Source: [Mycobacterium] vasticus (GTDB lineage Bacteria; Actinomycetota; Actinomycetes; Mycobacteriales; Mycobacteriaceae). Taken from it: 64,000 nt of DNA. The stretch is taken from contig NZ_CP084028.1 of the NCBI RefSeq assembly GCF_020181595.1, positions 2,587,445-2,651,444 of the forward strand, given 5' to 3'. This document shows, in pieces, positions 19,373 through 28,133 of the stretch; within the stretch, counting starts at the first letter, position 1, and each line of letters begins with the position of its first letter. The notes beneath the pieces were generated by a model that had not been told where the DNA came from, made no database searches, and saw only the letters and a list, made by a program, of their open reading frames with translations. Made by a program: the position numbers and the translations under genes.

Positions 19373-19993
19373 TTACGCAACCCGCAATGACTCGGCTATC
19401 ACCCGACCGTAGAGGTCCGCCAACTGATCCGCGGTCCAATCCAGTTGCGGGTCCAGCAGCGACCGAACCGCGGCCTCGCATGACGACACGAACAACTCGA
19501 TGAGCACCGGCAGTTTGCGGTCCAGATCGGCGGTGCCCCACCAACGCGTCATCGCCGGCCGGATCCACCGTGCGGACTCGGCGGCCAGCGCGCCCCGGGC
19601 CCGGTGGAACCGGTCGGCGACCGCCGCATCCGGCGCAGCGGCAAAGATCAGCTGCCAGGCGGCGGGACGCCCCTCGGCCGCCAGCAGCAGGGCCCGGTAG
19701 CCGTCGGCGAAAGCCGCCTGCGGGTCGTCGCCGCCGGTGGAATGCAGGGCAGCCAGCACATCGGCCACCAACCGGATGTGTTCACGCTCCAGCAGCGCCT
19801 CGATCAGCTCGATCCGGTCCACGAAGCACGCGTACACCACCGGGCGGGTCACACCGAGGCGCTCGGCGACCGCACCGACCGTGACCGCGTTGACACCGTG
19901 CTGCACGGCGACGTCCAGCGCCGCATCCAACACCATCGGCCGACGCCGCTCTGGCCCAAGATGGCTCGCCCGGGTTTTCGTTGGTGCACTCAC
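19373..19993 (-). CDS. TetR family transcriptional regulator
   Basis: 206 residues from GTG 19993. The helix-turn-helix is at about 20-62 (LDAALDVAVQHGVNAVTVGAVAE, LGVTRPVVYACF). The C-terminal domain is of the kind found in many mycobacterial TetR proteins, with GRPAAWQLIF near its middle. It precedes the di-iron protein-hydrolase-reductase unit and probably controls it. A perfect inverted repeat, GGGTT-n4-AACCC (19370-19383), covers its stop codon and the start of the 83-base gap and could be an operator or a weak terminator. Its own TAGGCT -10 lies 9 bases before the GTG. Confidence 0.88.
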   Translation of the reverse strand: MSAPTKTRASHLGPERRRPMVLDAALDVAVQHGVNAVTVGAVAERLGVTRPVVYACFVDRIELIEALLEREHIRLVADVLAALHSTGGDDPQAAFADGYRALLLAAEGRPAAWQLIFAAAPDAAVADRFHRARGALAAESARWIRPAMTRWWGTADLDRKLPVLIELFVSSCEAAVRSLLDPQLDWTADQLADLYGRVIAESLRVA

Positions 19994-20002
19994 AATGCCG
20001 AC

Positions 20003-20008
20003 AGCCTA
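20003..20008 (-). promoter_or_regulatory. -10 element of the TetR gene at 19993
   Basis: TAGGCT on the minus strand, 9 bases before the GTG start; predicts a leader of about two bases. Confidence 0.45.
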
Positions 20009-20068
20009 GCGGATTCCTACACTGATGAATTAATTTCCTTCAACGCTGTAGCTTGCCCCAGGCCCGAG

Positions 20069-20764
20069 CTACACGGACAGACGCTGGATCTGGCTACGCC
20101 GGGTGGTGGCCCAGCCGGCCATGTCGAACCCGGGATCGCGATCGCACAGCGAAGTCATCAAGACCGCCGCCGGAATGACCGCCAATCCGTACCCGCAGCT
20201 CCAACCGCTGCGCACCAGACTCCACACCAGCACACCGTCAGACGGAACGACCACCCGACTCAGCTGCATCGGTTCACCACCACCGCCGCTGGGGCTGATT
20301 CCGCGTGCGGCGCCGTCGCAGGCGGTCACCGCGCTCAGCGCAGCGCGCACCACGTCGGCCACGGCCAACGGTCGGTCGTAAACCTTGACCGATTCGGCGT
20401 ACAGCGCAACCGTGCCCTTGATCAGAAACGCCGACTCGGCGCCGTCGGTCGCGCCCTCCGGCGGCAGTGGCGAACCCTTGAACAGGACCGCCGCTGAACA
20501 CTGCACCGGCTCGGCCCGGGTGAAGTACGTCCCACCAACCTCAGTCGCCTGGGCTTGCCCCAGCGGCGTCCGGCTGCCATCGGGCAGCAGCAACCCCTCT
20601 GCGGAGAGCGCGGCTCTCGTGTCACCCGGTATCGACCCAGCACCCACCGGATGCCCGGGTACAGTCGTCGTGCACCCGATCGACGCGGACGCCAGGACGG
20701 CGACGCCCATGAGGCCGCGCGCCCATCGGAGGTTCACGCTCGCGCTAGCCGCCGTTTTCCGCAC
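20069..20764 (-). CDS. Lipoprotein with PknH-type sensor domain
   Basis: 231 residues from ATG 20764, or 222 from GTG 20737. The signal sequence ends in the lipobox ASIGC, so the mature protein would be acylated at Cys31 and anchored outside the membrane. The mature domain (about 45-231) has two Cys pairs (EPVQCSA with TACDGA; SGWSCGYG with TSLCDRD). It follows the layout of the extracellular sensor domain of PknH and of many mycobacterial lipoproteins. The ATG start overlaps the SRPBCC stop by 20 bases, while the GTG lies 8 bases past it; the GTG may be the real start. Ligand unknown. Confidence 0.8.
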   Translation of the reverse strand: MRKTAASASVNLRWARGLMGVAVLASASIGCTTTVPGHPVGAGSIPGDTRAALSAEGLLLPDGSRTPLGQAQATEVGGTYFTRAEPVQCSAAVLFKGSPLPPEGATDGAESAFLIKGTVALYAESVKVYDRPLAVADVVRAALSAVTACDGAARGISPSGGGGEPMQLSRVVVPSDGVLVWSLVRSGWSCGYGLAVIPAAVLMTSLCDRDPGFDMAGWATTRRSQIQRLSV

Positions 20765-21227
20765 GTTGCTTCACGCGCTCCAGCGTGATCCGGATGTGCT
20801 CGGTGTTGACCGTCGGCCGGTCCTTGACGCCCGTGACCAGCCCGGCGATGCCGACGAACCAACGGGGCCGGCGGTCCCACATGCTCTCAGTGACCTGGCA
20901 GCCGCCCTGTCCATCGGGATTCGGGGTTATCCGGTACTCCCAGCGGGCCACCGGGATAACCGCGGAGCGCACGTCGAAGGCGAATACCTTGCCGGGGTCG
21001 GCGTCGGTGACGGTGCACGTGGTGCTCCACTGCCGTCCGCCATGGCGGTTGTGACCGACGAAGACCGCGCCGGGGCGAGCGGAATCACCGGTGCGCCAAT
21101 CCATTCCGACGTTCTCCTCGGCACAGTCGGCGAGCACGGACAAGTCGGTGATCAGCCGGTACACCGCGTCCGGAGCAGCGTTGATCTGCACGGTTCCGGT
21201 GGCCGTAGGTGCTGCTGTGTCAGTCAT
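20745..21227 (-). CDS. SRPBCC (START/Bet v1-like) domain protein
   Basis: 160 residues. The fold is marked by VQINAAPDAVYRLITDLSVLADCAEE at the start, a central W-x-T/V pattern (GGRQWSTTCTVTDADPGKVFAFDV) and ESMWDRRP before a long C-terminal helix with TLERVKQRAENGG. It is of the polyketide-cyclase-like branch that binds hydrophobic ligands; no catalytic residues can be assigned. It has its own -10 element, located over the end of the nitronate monooxygenase gene, and the lipoprotein gene follows in overlap. Confidence 0.82.
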   Translation of the reverse strand: MTDTAAPTATGTVQINAAPDAVYRLITDLSVLADCAEENVGMDWRTGDSARPGAVFVGHNRHGGRQWSTTCTVTDADPGKVFAFDVRSAVIPVARWEYRITPNPDGQGGCQVTESMWDRRPRWFVGIAGLVTGVKDRPTVNTEHIRITLERVKQRAENGG

Positions 21228-21233
21228 GCGGTG

Positions 21234-21239
21234 ATCATA
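21234..21239 (-). promoter_or_regulatory. Leaderless -10 element of the SRPBCC gene
   Basis: TATGAT on the minus strand with a 6-base spacer (CACCGC) to ATG 21227. It overlaps the stop of the upstream nitronate monooxygenase gene. Confidence 0.55.
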
Positions 21240-22260
21240 GGGGCGTCAAGCCCGCGATGATCTCGGCGGCCGGCCCCGAGCGGATCGTCCGGTAGGCGGT
21301 TCCGGCCCACAGACTGGTGCCGTGCGGGTCGTCCATCGCCACCGCCGCCGCCCGGATGGGCGAGGTCATGTGGTGGATCTCCGGGTATCCCACCGGCGCC
21401 ACATTCTCGAAGGTCTGCGTGAAATCGTTCTCCAGGCTGCGGGCATACCTCCCGGAGAACGCACACGTCACGGTCGTGTTGGTGAACTCCGGGTTGGTCA
21501 GCGCCGCCCGGTGCGTCGGATTGGTACCCGCCTCATCAGCCAGCAGCAGTGCGGTGCCCACCTGTGCGGCCACCGCGCCGGCGCCCAGGACGCCGGCCAC
21601 GTTGTCCGCGGTGCCCAGACCGCCCGCCGCCACCAGGGGCAGGTCGGGGTGCGCATGGCGTATCTCGGCCAGCAACGCGGCGAGACTCTGGGTTCCCGGC
21701 TGGGTGTCGGGAGCGAAGGTCCCGCGATGTCCGCCGGCCTCCGGGCCCTGAACCGCCAATGCCTGGGCACCGTGCGCCACCGCGATCCCGGCTTCATAGG
21801 CCGAGGTCACCGTGACCACGGTCAGGATGCGCAGGCCGCGCAGCCGGTCCAGGTCCTCCGGCGGCGGTGCCCCGAAGGTGAACGAGACCACCGTGGGCCG
21901 CAGATCGGCGATCACCTCCAGTTTCTCCGGCCAGCAGTCGTCGTCACCGAAGCGCGGCCGACCGAGCTCGACGCCGTAGTGGTCGGCCAACGGCGCCAGC
22001 AGGTCGGCGTAGTCGTCGAGCGCCACCATGTCGGCATCGCTGGGTTGCGGCACAAACAGATTGGCCCCGATCGGACCGGAGGTGGCCGCCCGCGCCGCGG
22101 TGATCTGATCGGCGAGCTGCCCGGGGGTGCGGTAGCCACCGGCGACGAATCCCAGGCCGCCGGCCTGCGACACCGCCGCGGCCAGTGCCGGCGTGCTGGG
22201 CCCGCCTGCCATCGGAGCACCGACCAGCGGGACAGCGAGTTCGGAGAAGCTGAAAGCCAT
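21235..22260 (-). CDS. Nitronate monooxygenase family protein (Rv2781c-like)
   Basis: 341 residues, a TIM-barrel FMN enzyme of the 2-nitropropane dioxygenase family. It has LVGAPMAGGPSTPALAAAVS at the N-terminus, GPEAGGHRG carrying the conserved His, and the FMN phosphate site GGLGTADNVAGVLGAGA. Nitronate monooxygenases remove toxic propionate-3-nitronate. It lies 15 bases after pepR on the same strand, as in M. tuberculosis, so it is probably the last gene of the gpsI-pepR transcript. Confidence 0.92.
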   Translation of the reverse strand: MAFSFSELAVPLVGAPMAGGPSTPALAAAVSQAGGLGFVAGGYRTPGQLADQITAARAATSGPIGANLFVPQPSDADMVALDDYADLLAPLADHYGVELGRPRFGDDDCWPEKLEVIADLRPTVVSFTFGAPPPEDLDRLRGLRILTVVTVTSAYEAGIAVAHGAQALAVQGPEAGGHRGTFAPDTQPGTQSLAALLAEIRHAHPDLPLVAAGGLGTADNVAGVLGAGAVAAQVGTALLLADEAGTNPTHRAALTNPEFTNTTVTCAFSGRYARSLENDFTQTFENVAPVGYPEIHHMTSPIRAAAVAMDDPHGTSLWAGTAYRTIRSGPAAEIIAGLTPL

Positions 22261-22275
22261 CGCTCTAGCCTGCCA

Positions 22276-23574
22276 TCAACCAGCCAGTGCCCGCAGCCTC
22301 CGGGGCAGTGATCCTTTCGACCGGTAAGGACCGAGCACCGCGACGCCGTAGGGCTTGCTCAACAGTTGGCGGGCCACCGCATTGACCTCGTCGAGGGTGA
22401 CCGCGTTGAGCTCCTTGAGCGTGCGGGCGATGGGCCGATGCCGGCCGTAGTTGAGCTCACTGCGGCCCAGCCGGTTCATCCGCGAACCGGAATCCTCCAG
22501 ACCGAGCACCAGACCGCCGCGCAGCGAGCCCTTGGCGATTCGGCACTCGTCGGCGGTGATGCCGTCACGGGCCACCGACTCGAGCACGTCGGCGGTCACC
22601 GCCACCACCTCGCCGAACCGATCCGGCTGGCATGCGGTGTAGACCGACAGCGCCCCCGCGTCGGCGAAGGTGTCCACCGACGAGTAGATCGAGTACGCCA
22701 GGCCACGGGATTCCCGAACCTGTTGGAACAGCCGGGAACTCAGCCCACCGCCCAATGCGGTGTTGAGCACCGCCAGCGCCTGGCGATGCGGCCAGTACCG
22801 GCCCGGGGCGCGCACGCCCAGCGACATGTGCGTCTGATCGGCGTCCCGGTTCACCACGCTCAGGCCGGGCACACCCGGAACCCGGGACGTCCCGCGCCGC
22901 GGTTCGGCGGGCTTCTCGCCGCGAATCAGCCTGTGCCCGAAGTGCTCCCGGACCAACGCCACCACGGTGTCGTGGTCGATATTGCCGGCCACCGCCACCA
23001 CCATGCGTTCGGGGGTGTAGCGGCGCTGGTGGAACGACCGCAACTGGGCGCGGGTCATCGTCGACACCGACTCGACGTTGCCGATCACCGGCCGTCCGAT
23101 CGGATGGTCGCCGAACAACGTCGACAAGAACACATCCCCGAGGGCGTCCTCGGGGTCGTCGTCGCGCATCGCGAGCTCTTCGAGGACCACGTCCCGCTCG
23201 AGGTCGACGTCCTCCGCCGCGCAGCACCCGTTGAGCACCACATCGCTGACCAGTGCCACGGCCAGCTCCAGATCGGTGTCGAGCACGTGAGCGTAGTAGC
23301 AGGTGTGCTCTTTGCCGGTGAAGGCGTTGAGCTCGCCTCCGACGGCGTCCACCGCCTGGGCTATCCCGGCCGCGGTGCGGGTCGGGGTGGCCTTGAACAG
23401 CAGGTGTTCCAGGAAGTGCGCCGCCCCGGCCACCGTCGTGCCCTCGTCACGGGACCCGACGCCGACCCAGACACCCACCGACGCCGAACGGACCGCTGGG
23501 AGGTACTCGGTGACTACCCGCAGCCCGCCCGGCAGGGTGGTGCGTCGCAGGTCAGCTCTCGGCGGTCGCGGCAT
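22276..23574 (-). CDS. pepR: M16-family zinc metallopeptidase PepR
   Basis: 432 residues. The inverted zinc motif HFLEH is at 53-57, with the third ligand Glu in the following helix region ([18 protein letters not shown] ... [12 protein letters not shown]). The C-terminal half has [10 protein letters not shown], typical of the inactive-like second domain. Start taken at ATG 23574 ([20 protein letters not shown]), which overlaps gpsI by 23 bases. A longer in-frame reading would lie antiparallel to nothing useful and inside gpsI, so it is not used. Gene pair gpsI-pepR is conserved in actinobacteria. Confidence 0.93.
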   Translation of the reverse strand: MPRPPRADLRRTTLPGGLRVVTEYLPAVRSASVGVWVGVGSRDEGTTVAGAAHFLEHLLFKATPTRTAAGIAQAVDAVGGELNAFTGKEHTCYYAHVLDTDLELAVALVSDVVLNGCCAAEDVDLERDVVLEELAMRDDDPEDALGDVFLSTLFGDHPIGRPVIGNVESVSTMTRAQLRSFHQRRYTPERMVVAVAGNIDHDTVVALVREHFGHRLIRGEKPAEPRRGTSRVPGVPGLSVVNRDADQTHMSLGVRAPGRYWPHRQALAVLNTALGGGLSSRLFQQVRESRGLAYSIYSSVDTFADAGALSVYTACQPDRFGEVVAVTADVLESVARDGITADECRIAKGSLRGGLVLGLEDSGSRMNRLGRSELNYGRHRPIARTLKELNAVTLDEVNAVARQLLSKPYGVAVLGPYRSKGSLPRRLRALAG

Positions 23575-25792
23575 CGGCGGGCTCAGCGGAGTCAGCCGAA
23601 TCATCCACGGGCACCAGCGAGATCTTGCCGCGGTTGTCGATGTCGGCGATCTCCACGCGCAGCTTGTCGCCGACCTTGACCACGTCTTCGACCTTGGCGA
23701 CCCGCTTGCCCTTGCCGAGCTTGGAGATGTGCACCAGCCCATCACGGCCCGGCAGCAGCGACACGAACGCGCCGAAATCGGTGGTCTTGACGACGGTGCC
23801 CAGGAACCGCTCGCCGATCTTGGGCAGCTGCGGGTTGGCGATGGCGTTGATCTTGTCGATCGCGGCCTGCGCCGACGGGCCGTCGGTGGCGCCGACGAAC
23901 ACGGTGCCGTCGTCCTCGATGGAGATCTGGGCGCCGGTCTCCTCGGTGATCGAGTTGATCATCTTGCCCTTGGGCCCGATCACCTCGCCGATCTTGTCCA
24001 CCGGAACCTTGATGGTGGTGACCCGAGGTGCGTACGGGCTCATCTCGTCGGGGGCGTCGATGGCCTCGGCCATCACCTCGAGGATCGTCATCCGGGCGTC
24101 CTTGGCCTGAGCCAGCGCACCCGCCAGAACCGTTGACGGAATCCCGTCGAGCTTGGTGTCGAGCTGCAGCGCGGTGACGAAGTCCTTGGTGCCGGCGACC
24201 TTGAAGTCCATGTCGCCGAACGCGTCCTCGGCGCCCAGGATGTCAGTGAGCGCGACGAACCGGCGCTCGGTCTTACCGTCGACCTCGACATCGTCGGAGA
24301 CCAGGCCCATCGCGATGCCGGCGACCGGAGCCTTCAGCGGCACACCGGCGTTGAGCAGCGCCAGCGTCGACGCGCAGACCGAACCCATCGAGGTGGAACC
24401 GTTGGAGCCCAGGGCTTCCGAGACCTGACGGATGGCGTAGGGGAACTCCTCGACGCTGGGCAGCACCGGAACCAGGGCCCGCTCGGCCAAGGCACCGTGG
24501 CCGATCTCGCGACGCTTGGGCGAACCGACCCGGCCGGTCTCACCGGTCGAGTACGGCGGGAAGTTGTAATGGTGCATGTAGCGCTTGGACTTCTCCGGCC
24601 CCAGCGAGTCGATCTGCTGCGCCATCTTCATCATGTCCAGCGTGGTCACGCCCATGATCTGGGTCTCGCCACGCTCGAACAGCGCGCTGCCGTGCGCCCG
24701 GGGCACGACGGCCACCTCGGCGCCCAGCGCCCGGATGTCGGTGATGCCGCGACCGTCGATGCGGAAGTGGTCGGTCAGGATGCGCTGGCGCACCAGCTTC
24801 TTGGTCAGGCTGCGGTAGGCGGCGCTGATCTCCTTCTCGCGACCCTCGTAGGTGTCGGCCAGGCGCGCCAGCACCTCACCCTTGAGCTCGTCGGTGCGCT
24901 CGTCACGCTCGGCCTTGCCGGCGATGGTCAGCGCCTTGGACAGCTCGTCGGTGGCGACCGAGGCCACCGCGTAGTAGACGTCCTCGCCGTAGGCGGGGAA
25001 CAGCGGGTACTCGGCGGTCGGGCGGGCCGCCGCGTCGGCCAGCTCCTGCTGGGCCTTGCACAGCGCGGCGATGAACGGCTTGGCGGCCTCCAGGCCTTCG
25101 GCGACCACGGTCTCGGTCGGCGCGGTCCCACCGGCCTCGATCAGCTCGATGACGTTCTCGGTGGCCTCGGCCTCGACCATCATGACCGCGACGTCACCAT
25201 CTTCGAGGGCACGTCCGGCCAGCACCATGTCGAACGTCGCGCGCTCGAGCTGCTCGACGGTGGGGAACGCCACCCAGGTGCCGTCGATCAGGGCGACCCG
25301 CGCCGCACCGACGGGACCGGAGAACGGCAGGCCGGCCAGCTGGGTGGAGGCCGACGCGGCGTTGATCGCCACCACGTCGTACAGGTCGTTGGGGTTCAGG
25401 CTCAGCACCGTCACCACGACCTGGATCTCGTTGCGCAGGCCGTCGACGAACGACGGGCGCAGCGGACGGTCGGTGAGGCGGCAGGTCAGGATCGCGTCGG
25501 TGGAGGGCCGGCCCTCGCGGCGGAAGAACGAGCCGGGGATGCGACCGGCCGCATACATCCGCTCCTCGACGTCGACGGTCAGCGGGAAGAAGTCGAAGTG
25601 CTCCTTGGGAGCCTTGCTGGCGGTGGTCGCCGACAGCAGCATGGTCTCGTCGTCGAGGTAGGCGACGACGCTGCCGGCGGACTGCTTGGCCAGCCGGCCG
25701 GTCTCGAAGCGGATGGTGCGCTTGCCGAAGTTGCCGTTGTCCAGGACAGCGGTGGTCTCGAATACGCCTTGTTCAATTTCAGTGGCAGACAT
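23552..25792 (-). CDS. gpsI: Polyribonucleotide nucleotidyltransferase (PNPase)
   Basis: 746 residues. Two RNase PH domains (about 15-240 and 330-560) are joined by an all-helical linker; the second has the active-site stretch [16 protein letters not shown] domain with [14 protein letters not shown] and an S1 domain with [21 protein letters not shown] follow, then an acidic Ala/Glu/Ser tail. It degrades RNA 3'-5' phosphorolytically and in actinobacteria also makes tails. Only 306 bases separate it from rpsO, without the lppU gene seen there in M. tuberculosis. Confidence 0.97.
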   Translation of the reverse strand: MSATEIEQGVFETTAVLDNGNFGKRTIRFETGRLAKQSAGSVVAYLDDETMLLSATTASKAPKEHFDFFPLTVDVEERMYAAGRIPGSFFRREGRPSTDAILTCRLTDRPLRPSFVDGLRNEIQVVVTVLSLNPNDLYDVVAINAASASTQLAGLPFSGPVGAARVALIDGTWVAFPTVEQLERATFDMVLAGRALEDGDVAVMMVEAEATENVIELIEAGGTAPTETVVAEGLEAAKPFIAALCKAQQELADAAARPTAEYPLFPAYGEDVYYAVASVATDELSKALTIAGKAERDERTDELKGEVLARLADTYEGREKEISAAYRSLTKKLVRQRILTDHFRIDGRGITDIRALGAEVAVVPRAHGSALFERGETQIMGVTTLDMMKMAQQIDSLGPEKSKRYMHHYNFPPYSTGETGRVGSPKRREIGHGALAERALVPVLPSVEEFPYAIRQVSEALGSNGSTSMGSVCASTLALLNAGVPLKAPVAGIAMGLVSDDVEVDGKTERRFVALTDILGAEDAFGDMDFKVAGTKDFVTALQLDTKLDGIPSTVLAGALAQAKDARMTILEVMAEAIDAPDEMSPYAPRVTTIKVPVDKIGEVIGPKGKMINSITEETGAQISIEDDGTVFVGATDGPSAQAAIDKINAIANPQLPKIGERFLGTVVKTTDFGAFVSLLPGRDGLVHISKLGKGKRVAKVEDVVKVGDKLRVEIADIDNRGKISLVPVDDSADSAEPADAATAES

Positions 25793-26098
25793 GGACGCTC
25801 GTGCGGCCTCTCTGATTCGTTCTGCTGTTTCGCAGCGTCAACCTCGTGACCGGCAAGAACGTGGATTCGGCTACGGTCGTCGATCGAAGCGGCCGGATCG
25901 CTGGACGCACATCCAGACCCGGCTGCCACTACCGAAGACCGACCGACGCAAGTTCTTCCGCTGGTCGCAGGAACGTGTCCCGTTGTGACGTGCCGGAGCG
26001 GCGCGCACGGACTGCGCGAGCCACACCGATGTCCGGACCAAGGCGGCCCGGAACGGTCTCACTCTACATGGAGCCGGCTTGCACCGGCCCGTTCGTGG
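25793..26098 (-). other. Intergenic region rpsO-gpsI (306 bases)
   Basis: No credible gene is visible. It holds a terminator-like hairpin close to the rpsO stop and presumably the gpsI promoter and leader. A small hairpin (GCTG-CGAAA-CAGC on the minus strand, about 25826-25838) lies roughly 35-45 bases before the gpsI start. In M. tuberculosis the lipoprotein gene lppU occupies this position. Confidence 0.5.
26071..26090 (-). terminator. Hairpin after rpsO
   Basis: On the minus strand GGGCCGG and CCGGCTC pair over seven bases with one G-T pair and a 6-base loop, 8 bases past the rpsO stop. No T tract follows, as is common in mycobacteria. Confidence 0.45.
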
Positions 26099-26368
26099 TC
26101 AGCGGCGCAGACCCAGGCGCTCGATCAGCGAGCGGTAGCGCGCCACGTCGACCTGGGTCAGGTACTTGAGCAGACGACGCCGGCGACCGACCAGCAGCAG
26201 CAGACCGCGACGCGAGTGGTGGTCGTGCTTGTGGGTCTTGAGGTGCTCGGTCAGGTCGACGATCCGCTTGGTGAGCAGGGCGATCTGCGCTTCGGGCGAG
26301 CCGGTGTCGGTCTCGTGCAGTCCGTAGCTGCCCAGGATCTCTTTTTTCTGCTCGGCAGTCAGTGCCAC
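26099..26368 (-). CDS. rpsO: 30S ribosomal protein S15
   Basis: 89 residues, the standard S15 length. It opens with [26 protein letters not shown] and has the 16S-binding [19 protein letters not shown] segment. It binds 16S rRNA early in 30S assembly. It lies between ribF and gpsI in the conserved ribF-rpsO-gpsI order; 76 bases separate it from the ribF stop, enough for its own promoter. Confidence 0.98.
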   Translation of the reverse strand: MALTAEQKKEILGSYGLHETDTGSPEAQIALLTKRIVDLTEHLKTHKHDHHSRRGLLLLVGRRRRLLKYLTQVDVARYRSLIERLGLRR

Positions 26369-26444
26369 GACGAATCTCCATCAATAGGTCCCGCGAATGA
26401 AATGACGGTGGCCACCGCGGACTGCAGCGCACCGAGCGGCGAGT

Positions 26445-27422
26445 CTAGCAGAGCAGGCCGCGGGTCTTCTCCACGTCGTTGTTCATCTCCGCCACCAGGG
26501 CGTCCACCGAGTCGAACTTCTCCTGGCTGCGGATCCGGCTGACGAAGTCGACGGCGACGCGCTGGCCGTACAGGTCGGCGGTCTCGTCGATCACGAACGC
26601 CTCCACGGTGCGGGCCCGCCCGGAAAAGGTCGGGTTGGTGCCCACCGACACCGCGGCCCGACAACGCTGACCTGCGACGACGGTCCCGGGAACCTGGCCG
26701 TGCCCCAACACGGTGAACCAGGCGGCGTACACCCCGTCTGCCGGAATGGCCGCATACGCCGACGGCGCCACGTTGGCGGTCGGGAAGCCCAGATCGCGCC
26801 CCCGGCCGTCACCGCGCACCACCAGCCCCTCGACCCGGTGCGGCCGGCCCAGGGCCTCGGTGGCCGCGGCCACGTCACCGGCGTCCACGCAGGACCGGAT
26901 GTAGGTGGAGGAGAAGGTGACCAACTGGGCCGCCGCGGTGTCGGCACGCTCGGCCACCAGCGACACCGATTCCACGCCGAAGCCGAACTGCTCACCGGCG
27001 CGGCGCAGCGTCTCGACGTTGCCCGCGGCCTTGCGGCCGAAGGTGAAGTTCTCCCCCACCACCACGTCGACGACGTGCAGGTGCTCGACCAGCAGCTCGT
27101 GGACGTAGCGGTCCGGGGTGAGCTTCATGAAGTCCGGGGTGAACGGAATCACCAGGAACACGTCCACGCCGTACTGCTCGACCAGCTCGGCACGGCGCGC
27201 CAGCGTGGTGAGCTGCGCCGGGTGGTTGCCGGGATAGACGACTTCCATCGGGTGCGGATCGAACGTCATCAATACGGTCGGCACACCGCGCGCCTTGCCG
27301 GTCTTCACCGCACGTGAGATCAATTCGGCATGGCCGCGATGCACACCGTCGAACACCCCGATGGTGAGCACGCACCTGCCCCAGTCTGTGGGGATCTCAT
27401 CCTGCCCCCGCCACCGCTGCAC
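26445..27422 (-). CDS. ribF: Bifunctional riboflavin kinase / FAD synthetase
   Basis: 325 residues starting at GTG 27422 (VQRWRGQDEIPTDWGRC). The N-terminal adenylyltransferase has the nucleotide motif TIGVFDGVHRGH and SSTYIR. The C-terminal riboflavin kinase has DLGFPTANV and VGTNPTF. It makes FMN and then FAD. The GTG start matches the known M. tuberculosis N-terminus and is supported by a TAGGCT -10 element exactly 7 bases before it. Longer readings would run antisense through sirR. Divergent from sirR with 24 bases between start codons. Confidence 0.96.
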   Translation of the reverse strand: MQRWRGQDEIPTDWGRCVLTIGVFDGVHRGHAELISRAVKTGKARGVPTVLMTFDPHPMEVVYPGNHPAQLTTLARRAELVEQYGVDVFLVIPFTPDFMKLTPDRYVHELLVEHLHVVDVVVGENFTFGRKAAGNVETLRRAGEQFGFGVESVSLVAERADTAAAQLVTFSSTYIRSCVDAGDVAAATEALGRPHRVEGLVVRGDGRGRDLGFPTANVAPSAYAAIPADGVYAAWFTVLGHGQVPGTVVAGQRCRAAVSVGTNPTFSGRARTVEAFVIDETADLYGQRVAVDFVSRIRSQEKFDSVDALVAEMNNDVEKTRGLLC

Positions 27423-27429
27423 AACCGCA

Positions 27430-27439
27430 AGCCTAAACT
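27430..27439. promoter_or_regulatory. Overlapping divergent leaderless -10 elements of ribF and sirR
   Basis: On the minus strand TAGGCT (27430-27435) lies 7 bases before the ribF GTG. On the plus strand TAAACT (27434-27439) lies 7 bases before the sirR GTG. The two hexamers share bases 27434-27435, so the two polymerases should compete for one site. Confidence 0.6.
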
Positions 27440-27446
27440 GTCCGAC

Positions 27447-28130
27447 GTGAGCCCTTGGGAGCAGTCGGATGGCCTGACCACCGTCGCCCAGGACTATCTG
27501 AAAGTCATCTGGACCGCCCAGGAGTGGTCGCCGGACAAAGTCAGCACCAAGATGCTGGCCGAGAAGATCGGCGTGTCGGCCAGTACCGCCTCGGAGTCGA
27601 TCCGCAAGCTCGCCGACGCCGGCCTGGTGGATCACGAGAAGTACGGCGCGGTGAGCCTCACCGACGACGGACGCCGGGCGGCGCTGGCGATGGTGCGCCG
27701 GCACCGGCTGATCGAGACGTTCCTGGTGTGCGAGCTCGGCTACGGCTGGGACGAGGTGCACGACGAGGCCGAGGTGCTCGAGCACGCGGTGTCCGACCAG
27801 CTGATCGCACGCATCGACGCCAAGCTGGGCTTCCCGCAGCGTGACCCGCACGGCGACCCGATCCCGGCCGCCGACGGTCAGGTGCCGACTCCCCCGGCGC
27901 GCCAGTTGTGGGAGTGCGCCGACGGCGAGTCCGGCACGGTGGCCCGCATCTCCGACCACGACCCGGAGATGCTGCGCTACTTCGCCCAGGTGGGCATCAG
28001 CCTGGATGCCCGGCTGCGGGTGCTGACCCGCCGGGAGTTCGCCGGAATCATCTCGGTGGCACTGGAATCGGGCGAACAGGCCACTATCGACCTGGGAAGC
28101 CCGGCTGCACAGGCGATCTGGGTGGTCTGA
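27447..28130 (+). CDS. sirR: DtxR/MntR-family metal-dependent repressor SirR
   Basis: 227 residues from GTG 27447. The order is: winged helix with STKMLAEKIGVSASTASESIRKL; dimerisation helices with the metal-ligand region HRLIETFLVCELGYGWDEVHDEAEVLEHAVSD; and a C-terminal SH3/FeoA-like domain (about 150-227). The ligand set resembles the manganese/iron repressors MntR/IdeR. The M. tuberculosis orthologue is Rv2788. Start chosen from the -10 element, 7 bases upstream, and homology to the known N-terminus (AQDYLKVIWTAQEWS). The stop converges with the next gene, 3 bases apart. Confidence 0.93.
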   Translation: MSPWEQSDGLTTVAQDYLKVIWTAQEWSPDKVSTKMLAEKIGVSASTASESIRKLADAGLVDHEKYGAVSLTDDGRRAALAMVRRHRLIETFLVCELGYGWDEVHDEAEVLEHAVSDQLIARIDAKLGFPQRDPHGDPIPAADGQVPTPPARQLWECADGESGTVARISDHDPEMLRYFAQVGISLDARLRVLTRREFAGIISVALESGEQATIDLGSPAAQAIWVV

Positions 28131-28133
28131 CCG

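Noticed and set aside
22276..23745. Longer 489-residue start for PepR
   Set aside because: The extra N-terminus lies inside the gpsI S1 domain region in another frame and has no peptidase similarity; MPRPPRADL at 23574 fits the family.
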